Below, in pieces: positions 1 to 5,398 of a DNA stretch of 14,205 nt. Source of the DNA: UBA1724 sp963632245 (lineage in GTDB: Bacteria; Verrucomicrobiota; Lentisphaeria; Oligosphaerales; Oligosphaeraceae); NCBI GenBank assembly GCA_963632245.1, contig CAVGTF010000056.1, forward strand, positions 1 through 14,205, read 5' to 3'. A program made the position numbers and the translations under genes. The notes beneath the pieces are model-generated. The model was not told where the DNA came from. It made no database searches and saw nothing but the letters and a program-made list of their open reading frames with translations. Position 1 is the stretch's first letter. Every line of letters starts with the position of its first letter.

Positions 1-52
1 GGACAGTGTTGATGGCCTTCTTGACGAGTTCCTTGTTCTTGCAGCAGCCCAT
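1..52 (-). CDS. Unrecognised protein, N-terminal 17 codons only
   Basis: The minus strand reads ATG at 52-50 followed by an open frame to the window edge, giving MGCCKNKELVKKAINTV. An AAGGAG ribosome site lies about 11 bases upstream of the ATG (about 64-69), which supports this start. The fragment has two adjacent cysteines and is lysine-rich; no family can be named from 17 residues. It lies downstream of prfB on the same strand, but the prfB terminator at 238-305 and an AT-rich promoter-like patch at 108-125 suggest it has its own transcript. The gene continues beyond the window, so its length is unknown. I am fairly sure a gene starts here because start, ribosome site and upstream AT-rich patch agree, but the function is open. 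Confidence 0.6.
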   Translation of the reverse strand, partial: MGCCKNKELVKKAINTV

Positions 53-107
53 GGCTCTTTGCGCTCCTTGTTTGGTTGAGGGGGGGTGTGGGGGTCTCTT
101 GGTTGCG

Positions 108-125
108 TCTAGAAAATAAAAAACG
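108..125 (-). promoter_or_regulatory. AT-rich promoter-like patch upstream of the partial gene
   Basis: Read on the minus strand this is CGTTTTTTATTTTCTAGA, an abrupt AT-rich tract in GC-rich DNA, 62 bases before the start codon at 52. The same 12 bases CGTTTTTTATTT occur upstream of rpsT (3908-3919) at a similar distance from its start codon. I infer a promoter or UP-like element. No convincing -35/-10 pair is visible, so the exact hexamers are not called. A terminator tail is an alternative, because a weak CGGT/ACCG stem precedes the T run. Confidence 0.35.
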
Positions 126-237
126 GTGCTTCGCCCGACCGGAAATGCCGTCCATCTGGCGAAAACGCGGGGATAAATGTAACTGTTTCCCCCTCTCTTG
201 CCAAGCCCCGCTACGGTCGATTTCGACCTTCTCTCGG

Positions 238-305
238 AAAAAGAAAAATCCCGCCGGAAGAAGCCTTCCTCCGTTGTCGGGAGGTGGTCGCTTCTGGCGG
301 GATTT
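238..305 (-). terminator. Rho-independent terminator of prfB
   Basis: On the minus strand a perfect 10-bp outer stem forms between AAATCCCGCC (plus positions 246-255) and GGCGGGATTT (296-305). An inner hairpin CCTCC (268-272)/GGAGG (280-284) sits within it. The right-hand end of the transcript stem runs straight into TTTTTCTTTTT (248 down to 238). It starts 28 bases after the prfB stop codon and so closes the acyl-CoA synthetase/prfB transcript. Confidence 0.85.
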
Positions 306-332
306 GTCGCGGAAATGCTCCCGGGGACTGCG

Positions 333-1470
333 CTATTCGTCAGTGCCGTCCCGGAAGGAGTTTTTGGCGGGTGCGCCCATTCGGAGATAGGCGTTGATGA
401 AGGGATCCAGGTCGCCGTCGAGGACGGCGGAGACATTGGAGGTCTCGTAGCCGGTGCGCAGGTCCTTGACCAGCTGGTAGGGCTGTAGGACATAGGAGCG
501 GATCTGGTTTCCCCAGGCGTTGTCGCCCTTCTCCGCATCCGCCTGCTGGATCGCCGCATTCCGCTTGTCCTCTTCAATCTGGTAGAGGCGCGCCTTGAGC
601 AGCTGCATGGCGATCTCTTTGTTCTGGTGCTGAGAGCGCTCGGACTGGGAGGCCACCACGATGCCCGTGGGCAGATGCGTGAGTCGCACGGCGGAGGAGG
701 TCTTGTTCACGTGCTGACCGCCTGCGCCGGAGGAGTGATAGGTATCCACGCGGAGGTCCTTTTCGTTGACCACGATATCGATATCGTCGTCCACCTGCGG
801 CAGGACATCCACGCTGCAGAAGGAGGTATGGCGGCGCTTGTTGGCGTCGAAGGGTGAGATCCGCACCAGTCGGTGGACGCCCTTTTCACACTTCAGGTAA
901 CCGTAGGCGAAGGGACCGGTGACGGTCATGGTCATGACCTTGATGCCCGCCTCGTCACCCAGCTGCATGTCGTTGACCAGGAAGCCGAAGCCCCGCTTGT
1001 CAAACCAATGCAGATACATGCGCTCCAGCATGCCGCACCAGTCGCAGGACTCGGTGCCGCCGGCGCCTGCGCGGATGGTGAGGATTGCATTCTTGCCGTC
1101 CATCTTCCCGGAGAGGAAGCTGACAAGCTCCAGGCGATCCAGCGCCTGGGCGAGTTCCTGGACGGCCTGGTCCGCCTCGTCATAGAGGGGCGAGCCATCC
1201 CCCTCCTCGGCCGCCAATTCCGCCAGCGCGGCGAGGTCCTCGGCCTGCGTCACCACCTTCTGGAAGGGATCCAGGGTGTTCTTCAGGCGGCTGACTTCGT
1301 CTACCACGGGCTGGGACTTCTCCCGGGAGTCCCAGAAGTCTGGGCGGGCCATGGTGGCCTGCAGGAGTTCTAGACGCTGCCGTTTGCCGGCGACGTCAAA
1401 GATACCCCCTCAAGTGTTCCACACGCTCTTGGGCGGCGGACACTTTGCCGAGGAGCTCTTCGCGAGTCAT
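333..1470 (-). CDS. prfB: Peptide chain release factor 2 (RF2), with programmed +1 frameshift
   Basis: RF2 recognises UGA and UAA stop codons on the ribosome and triggers peptide release. The reading is split: 24 codons from ATG 1470 to CTT 1401-1399, an in-frame TGA at 1398-1396, then a +1 shift to GAC at 1397 and an open frame to TAG at 333-335, giving 378 residues. The SPF stop-codon-recognition motif (about residues 205-207) and the catalytic GGQ loop (about 250-252, SSGAGGQHVNKT) are present, with DDDIDI just before. The first-frame peptide ends HLRGYL and the second begins DVAGKRQRLE, matching the E. coli RF2 junction LRGYL-D. ATG 1470 has AAGGA 9 bases upstream; ATG 1476 is an in-frame alternative. 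Taking the downstream ATG 1352 as the start would lose about 39 N-terminal residues. The gene lies 60 bp after the acyl-CoA synthetase with no terminator between them. Confidence 0.95.
1395..1410 (-). promoter_or_regulatory. prfB programmed +1 frameshift signal
   Basis: The minus strand reads AGGGGGTATCTTTGAC: a Shine-Dalgarno-like AGGGGG, 3 bases, the slippery CTT, the TGA stop and the poor-context C. This matches the classical E. coli prfB site. Known mechanism: when RF2 is scarce, the ribosome pauses at UGA and the CUU-bound tRNA slips +1 onto UUU, producing full-length RF2. When RF2 is plentiful, it terminates at its own UGA, so the gene autoregulates. Confidence 0.95.
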
Positions 1471-1530
1471 GGGCATGGTTCCTTGCTGTTGCTTGGAAGG
1501 GGTGATGGGGAAGGGCGGGGCGGGGTGGCG

Positions 1531-3387
1531 TTACTTCAGCGTGTTGTCCACGCCGATGACCACGTCGTCTTTGTTGAGGGACTCCACGATTCGGCTGGAG
1601 GGGATCACCAGGTTCTTCTTGACGGCGATCTCCTCGCCGTTGTGGGCGAGGAATTCCTCGATCTGAGTGCGGTAGAGCTCCTTGATCTTGTAGCGGCGTA
1701 CCTTCAGGGTGGCGGTCATGGTGCCGTCGTTCACGGAGAAGTCGGGCAGCAACAACACGTCCTTGGGCTTCATGTAGCTGGTCAGATCCGCAGTGCGCGC
1801 CTGCACATCCGCCTTCAGCAGACGATGCAGCTCGTCGGGGTTGTCGGCGTATTTCTCGCGGAGTTCCTTGGGCACATTCACGCAGATGTATGCGCTTTTG
1901 CACTTCTCGCCAATGACGATTGCCTCGCTGATGAGGGGAGAGGCCTTCACGGCGTCCTCGATAGCCTCGGGATGGAACTTCTCGCCGCCGTAGGTCACGA
2001 TCATGGAGCTGTTGCGGCCGTGGATGAAGAGATAGCCGTCCTTGTCCACATGGGCCACATCGCCGGTGTTCAGATAGCCGTCCTCCATGGTCTTGGCGGA
2101 GGCATCGGTGTGGTTCCAGTAGCCCTGCATGACGCAGCGGCCCTTGACCAGGAGCTGTCCGCGCAGGTTCTTGCCCAGATTGCCCTCCTCGTCCTTGAAG
2201 GTGTAGTCGCCGCCGCGTTCGGGGGAGGCCCACTTCCAGATGCGTCCGCAGGAGCCCAGGCGGTAGTCGCCGATTTCGTTGGAGGCCACCACAGGAGAGG
2301 CCTCGGTGAGGCCGTATCCCTGCAGCACGGGCAGTCCCAGGAAGCTATAGAAGCTCTGGACATCCAGGTCCAGGGGCGCGCCGCCTGCCACGAAGAAGCG
2401 GAGTTTTCCGCCGAAGGCCTTCCGGAAGGTGCGGAAGACGAGGGGATCATAGAAGAAGTGGTGGTAGAGCATGCGGAAGATTCCGCCATTCCAGCGCTTG
2501 CCGGCGGTGAAGATGCGGCTGGCGTTGTAGATGGCGTGATCCACCAGCTTCTTCTTTCCGGGGGGCAGTGCCTCGATCTTCTTCTTCATGGCGGCCATGG
2601 TCATGTCCAGGATGCGGGGCACCACCAGCATGACGGTGGGCTGGAACTTGGCAAGATTCCGCTTGAAGTCCGCAATGCCATTGCTCACCACGCAGCAGCC
2701 GCCCACGCGGGGCATCGCCAGGATCTCGCAGGTCAGGGCATAGGAGTGCCAGTAGGGCAACAGGGAGGTCAGGACATCCTTGGGACCCACGGGGAAACAC
2801 TCCAGGGCGTTGGTGGAATTCCACCACAAGTTGTTGTGGCTCAGCATCACGCCCTTGGGAAGGCCGGTGGAACCGGAGGTGTAGATGAGCACGGCGGTGG
2901 TCTTCGCCAGGGCTTCCTCACCCTCGCACAGGGGCGCCGGGCGTTCGGCAAAGGGGGTGTCCTTCGTGCCCAGGGGAAGCGTGTCCCAGTTGGTCACCGG
3001 CAATTCGCCGGCGGTCTCCTGTGCCTTCTTCAGATACGCCTCGCTGGCAAGCACCAGCTTGGGGGAGCAGTCCTTCAGCACGAAGGCCATCTCTTCATTG
3101 CCCAGAGATTCGCACACGGGCACCGCAATGGCGCCCAGACGCCAGCAGGCGTAGAAGAAACGGATGTGGTTGCCGCTCTTGGCGGAAATCGCCGCCACAC
3201 GGTCGCCCGCCTGCACGCCATGCTTCGACAGATAGTCGGCCCAGGCGCATACATCGGCGTGCAGCTGCTGGAAGGTGACGGGATGCAGTTCCTTGCCGTC
3301 GGAGAGCTTCAGCGCAATGCGGCTGGCGTTTTCGCGGCAGAAGGTCTCAAAGACGTCGTAAAGATGCTTCGGTTGTAGTTCTTTCAT
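1531..3387 (-). CDS. Long-chain fatty-acid--CoA ligase (AMP-binding family)
   Basis: Activates fatty acids to acyl-AMP and then acyl-CoA, for lipid synthesis or degradation. The 618-residue length fits long-chain acyl-CoA synthetases of the FadD15/LACS type. Visible motifs: ATP-binding P-loop TSGSTGLPKG (170-179), YGLTE (358-362), TGD (441-443), the hinge region around HGRNSSMIVTYGGEKFHPE (457-474), and the C-terminal catalytic-lysine region TMTATLKVRR (K562). No signal peptide or membrane helix is evident, so it should be cytosolic or peripheral. GAGGA lies 9 bases before the ATG. The stop is 60 bp before prfB, so the two probably share a transcript. The start codon overlaps, as ATGA, the end of a start-less open frame (see findings). 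Exact acyl-chain preference cannot be read from the sequence; acyl-ACP synthetase activity is an alternative. Confidence 0.92.
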   Translation of the reverse strand: MKELQPKHLYDVFETFCRENASRIALKLSDGKELHPVTFQQLHADVCAWADYLSKHGVQAGDRVAAISAKSGNHIRFFYACWRLGAIAVPVCESLGNEEMAFVLKDCSPKLVLASEAYLKKAQETAGELPVTNWDTLPLGTKDTPFAERPAPLCEGEEALAKTTAVLIYTSGSTGLPKGVMLSHNNLWWNSTNALECFPVGPKDVLTSLLPYWHSYALTCEILAMPRVGGCCVVSNGIADFKRNLAKFQPTVMLVVPRILDMTMAAMKKKIEALPPGKKKLVDHAIYNASRIFTAGKRWNGGIFRMLYHHFFYDPLVFRTFRKAFGGKLRFFVAGGAPLDLDVQSFYSFLGLPVLQGYGLTEASPVVASNEIGDYRLGSCGRIWKWASPERGGDYTFKDEEGNLGKNLRGQLLVKGRCVMQGYWNHTDASAKTMEDGYLNTGDVAHVDKDGYLFIHGRNSSMIVTYGGEKFHPEAIEDAVKASPLISEAIVIGEKCKSAYICVNVPKELREKYADNPDELHRLLKADVQARTADLTSYMKPKDVLLLPDFSVNDGTMTATLKVRRYKIKELYRTQIEEFLAHNGEEIAVKKNLVIPSSRIVESLNKDDVVIGVDNTLK

Positions 3388-3481
3388 CTTGAATATTCCT
3401 CAAATACGCGGTTGGGATCTTTCTTGATGAGGGACGCCCTCGCTTCGCGGATCTTGCCGTCGGAGAAGGGACTTTCCCGGG

Positions 3482-3538
3482 AAGAAAAGAGGGCGCCATT
3501 CTCACGGAGGAGAATCTCCCCCGGGGATATGACGCCCT
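3482..3538 (-). terminator. Terminator between rpsT and the acyl-CoA ligase
   Basis: AGGGCG (3490-3495) pairs with CGCCCT (3533-3538), and inside it ATTCTC (3498-3503) pairs with GAGAAT (3510-3515). On the minus strand the stem is followed by CTTTTCTTCC, so it can end the rpsT transcript. On the plus strand the same stem is followed by TGTCTTTTTAT, so it may act in both directions, although no plus-strand gene lies upstream. Confidence 0.6.
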
Positions 3539-3558
3539 TGTCTTTTTATAGGATGGAT

Positions 3559-3576
3559 GGGGATGTGCGCATCCCC
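3559..3576 (-). other. Perfect hairpin just after rpsT
   Basis: GGGGATG (3559-3565) and CATCCCC (3570-3576) form a perfect 7-bp stem with a 4-base loop, 6 bases after the rpsT stop codon. It is not followed by a T run on the minus strand. It may stabilise the rpsT 3' end or act with the terminator at 3482-3538. Confidence 0.45.
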
Positions 3577-3582
3577 GGTCTC

Positions 3583-3861
3583 CTACGCCATCTTGGCCAC
3601 GCGGGCGGCCAGACGAGCCTTCTTGCGGTCAGCCTTGTTCTTGTGGATCACGCCGGTCTTCGCGGCCTTGTCCAACTGGCTGTAGCAGTCGTTCAACTGG
3701 GTCAGCGCGGCAGTCTTGTCGCCCTGGGCGATGATGGCGTTGAGGGACTTCTCGGAGTCGCGGACCTTCACCTTGCGGGCACGGTTGTAGGAACGCTTCC
3801 GGGCATCAGCGCGCATGTGCTTCGCGGCGGAGGGTAGACGATGGGGTTTGGAACTCGCCAT
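3583..3861 (-). CDS. rpsT: 30S ribosomal protein S20
   Basis: A 92-residue, very basic protein that binds 16S rRNA early in 30S subunit assembly. It opens MASSKPHRLPSAAKHMRADARKRSYNR-, the expected S20 pattern of a short N-terminal segment followed by lysine/arginine-rich helices, and carries the typical GVIHKNKADRKKARLA stretch (residues 70-85). Length is normal (E. coli S20 is 87). The only plausible start is ATG 3861; AGGAAGAAG lies upstream, but the best AGGA is about 13 bases away, a loose spacing. S20 is known to repress its own translation in E. coli, so a weak site is unsurprising. The gene seems to be its own transcription unit, with an AT-rich promoter-like patch at 3901-3919 and hairpins after the stop. 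Confidence 0.96.
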   Translation of the reverse strand: MASSKPHRLPSAAKHMRADARKRSYNRARKVKVRDSEKSLNAIIAQGDKTAALTQLNDCYSQLDKAAKTGVIHKNKADRKKARLAARVAKMA

Positions 3862-3900
3862 GATGGGAACTTCTTCCTAAGATTGTTGCTGTTGGTTTAC

Positions 3901-3919
3901 TAGATAGAAATAAAAAACG
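3901..3919 (-). promoter_or_regulatory. AT-rich promoter-like patch upstream of rpsT
   Basis: Minus strand CGTTTTTTATTTCTATCTA, 40-58 bases before the rpsT start. It shares CGTTTTTTATTT with the patch at 114-125 upstream of the leftmost gene. TATCTA could be a -10 element, but no -35 match stands 16-18 bases upstream, so the assignment rests on base composition, position and recurrence. Confidence 0.35.
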
Positions 3920-3982
3920 ATCTCCCGGACACAGACACGCGATCCGCAATGACCGCCACCGGATTCCAGGGAAAATGCTCGC

Positions 3983-4002
3983 GCGACGGAGGACTCCGTC
4001 GC
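3983..4002. repeat. Perfect inverted repeat GCGACGGAG / CTCCGTCGC
   Basis: A 9-base arm (3983-3991) and its exact complement (3994-4002) are separated by GA; in RNA it would be an 8-bp stem with a GGAC loop. No T run follows closely on either strand; on the minus strand GCGAGCATTTTCCC follows. It may be a protein-binding site, a weak terminator for read-through from trmO, or a dispersed palindromic repeat. Confidence 0.5.
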
Positions 4003-4089
4003 TACAATGACGCCAATCATTCCATTGGTCGGCAAGACCGCTTAATATGCCACGGGAATCCGATTTTTCAAGCCCGGTGCCCCTTTTAG

Positions 4090-4425
4090 AATGGGGGGCG
4101 CCCCCCTGCTACTGCGAATGATAATGGGGGGTGCGGGGGGCTTGCCGCCTGCGCCAAAGAAGGTAGGAGGTAGCGGGGTAGTAGGGCAAAAGCGGGGTCT
4201 ACTGTGGCAAATGGCAATGGGGGGTGCGGGGGGCTTGCCGCCTGCGCCAAAGAAGGTAGGAGGTAGCGGGGTAGTAGGGCAAAAGCGGGGTCTACTGTGG
4301 CAAATGGCAATGGGGGGTGCGGGGGGCTTGCCCCTGCTATGGTGAATGATAATAGGGGGTGCGGCGTGGGCTTGCCGCTTGCTACTGCGAATGGCAATGG
4401 GGGGTGCGGGGGGCTTGCCCCCAGT
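4090..4425. repeat. G-rich intergenic repeat island (six related units)
   Basis: A core AATGGGGGGTGCGGGGGGCTTGCC recurs with variations. Its AATGGG/AATAGG anchor starts at 4090 (only the first part, followed by GGGGGGCGCCCCCC, a 14-base palindrome at 4093-4106), 4123, 4216, 4309, 4351 (degenerate, AATAGGGGGTGCGGCGTGGG) and 4396. Units are often preceded by a CTGCTACTGCGAATGRYAA-like stretch (4107, 4334, 4380). The last unit ends GGGGGCTTGCCCCC, which can fold back. No coding potential is credible: the open frames here exist because the 93-bp period is a multiple of three. The island lies between the 3' end of trmO and the upstream side of rpsT. Confidence 0.8.
4123..4332. repeat. 93-bp exact tandem repeat, two full copies plus 24 bases
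   Basis: Positions 4123-4215 and 4216-4308 appear identical base for base, and the first 24 bases recur at 4309-4332. Each copy contains GGGGGGTGCGGGGGG, then GGTAGGAGGTAGCGGGGTAG, GGG and GGGG runs, so each could form a G-quadruplex on the plus strand. Perfect identity suggests recent duplication and possible copy-number variation between strains. It is not CRISPR: units are adjacent and no unique spacers are present. Confidence 0.9.
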
Positions 4426-4468
4426 CCTTTGGATATCCCCCCGTAATCGACAGCTGCTTTCGGGTAAC

Positions 4469-4492
4469 AGCGGGCGCAACCTCGCGCCCGCT
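4469..4492 (-). other. Strong hairpin downstream of trmO
   Basis: AGCGGGCGC (4469-4477) and GCGCCCGCT (4484-4492) form a perfect 9-bp GC-rich stem around a 6-base loop, about 75 bases after the trmO stop. No T run follows on either strand, so it is not a standard intrinsic terminator, but it could pause polymerase or protect the transcript end. Confidence 0.4.
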
Positions 4493-4510
4493 TGCCATGC
4501 TTTCGCCGAA

Positions 4511-4540
4511 GGTCCCGCTGCAGCGCGCTGCAGGCGGTCC
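4511..4540. repeat. 30-base imperfect palindrome with CTGCAGCG/CGCTGCAG core
   Basis: The central 16 bases (4518-4533) are a perfect palindrome. The outer arms GGTCCCG and GGCGGTCC extend it with three mismatched positions. It lies 28 bases after the trmO stop codon and may form the first stem of the trmO 3' end. No T run follows, so a terminator role is only possible, not shown. Confidence 0.4.
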
Positions 4541-4568
4541 GAACCTGCTACCTTCTCCCTACAACCTA

Positions 4569-5390
4569 CTACCTGAACATGCGCCGGAAGGCCCGATGCA
4601 GTTCCTTGTCGTGATAGGGGTCTTCGGGGGAGTCTAGTTCCTGTGGGGAATATCCGGAGTATAGATCGGTTGCCAGGACCCTTGGCGGATTTTCCTGGAC
4701 TTGGAAGGGGATTCGCCAGGTGCGGTATGCCAGGATGGGGGCAGTCTTTGCGGTGTCACTGGGTGCGTAGACCAGCCGGTGCCGCTTGGGATTAGTGGGA
4801 TCCTCTTCTAGCTGGGTGCGCAGGAAACTCTCCAGGCAGGTCAGGCCCTGTTCCTTGAGCCACAGGAGCTTTCTTTGGAGGGTGGGAGCGATCTCCAGGG
4901 AATAGAGTGGCAGTTCCTGTTGGCGGGTCCATCCGGCGGTGGCGTCGGGGAAGGCGTCGGCGTAGGGCAGATAGGGCTTGATATCCAGTATGGGAGTGCC
5001 GTCCAGTAGATCGTGTCCCTGGATAAGGAGGGTCTCGCCCTGGATCTTCACCAGCTCCACGCAGGAGAGTCCCACGGGATTGGGGCGGTAGGGTGAGCGG
5101 GTGGCGAAGACCCCCAGCTTGTGATCCACATGCCGGGGCGGCTGGACCTTCGGGTGCCAGACGCCGGTGTTGTGGTGGAAGAGGAAGAGGATCCAGATGC
5201 GGGAGAAACCCTCCAGACCCTCCAGGGCGGCCTCGAAATTCCGCCCCTTTTGCAACTGGATCCAACCGGGATTGGTGCCGGCGAGAGTCGCCTGGCGGGG
5301 GACATCGTAGGGATACTTCTCCGTGCAGTGGAAGACGCCGATGGGCTCCAGGGGGATCGGTGCCAGGGCGGAAGCGGATTCGCGGTCCAT
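4569..5390 (-). CDS. trmO: tRNA (N6-threonylcarbamoyladenosine37-N6)-methyltransferase TrmO
   Basis: TrmO (formerly TsaA/YaeB, UPF0066) uses S-adenosylmethionine to methylate t6A at position 37 of ANN-decoding tRNAs, mainly tRNA-Thr. The signature KLGVFATRSPYRPNPVGLS (91-109) is clear. It is followed by the family's GHDLLDGTPILDIKPYLPYAD (125-145), and by an N-terminal PIGVFHCTEKYPYDVPRQ (16-32). At 273 residues it is longer than E. coli TrmO (235), with extra sequence at the C-terminus. I chose ATG 5390, 8 bp after the stop of the upstream kinase fusion, because the conserved domain begins about 15 residues later. The frame stays open to 5570, but that part overlaps the kinase and reads as low-complexity Arg/Gly/Ala. 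No strong ribosome site is visible, so translation may depend on coupling to the upstream gene. Confidence 0.92.
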   Translation of the reverse strand: MDRESASALAPIPLEPIGVFHCTEKYPYDVPRQATLAGTNPGWIQLQKGRNFEAALEGLEGFSRIWILFLFHHNTGVWHPKVQPPRHVDHKLGVFATRSPYRPNPVGLSCVELVKIQGETLLIQGHDLLDGTPILDIKPYLPYADAFPDATAGWTRQQELPLYSLEIAPTLQRKLLWLKEQGLTCLESFLRTQLEEDPTNPKRHRLVYAPSDTAKTAPILAYRTWRIPFQVQENPPRVLATDLYSGYSPQELDSPEDPYHDKELHRAFRRMFR

Positions 5391-5398
5391 GGCTTCGG

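Noticed and set aside
1276..3378. A 700-codon open frame on the plus strand opposite the acyl-CoA ligase.
   Set aside because: It mirrors the ligase frame in GC-rich DNA. Its product is rich in His, Gly, Val and Ala without domains, while the minus strand has all AMP-binding motifs and a ribosome site.
4090..4425. CRISPR array.
   Set aside because: Repeats are directly adjacent or irregularly spaced, no unique equal-length spacers exist, and no cas gene is nearby.
4042..4479. Repetitive Pro/Ala-rich open frames through the 93-bp repeats, resembling a repeat protein.
   Set aside because: The frames stay open only because 93 is a multiple of 3 and the DNA is G-rich. Several frames on both strands are open at once, and none has a credible ribosome site or a sensible N-terminus.
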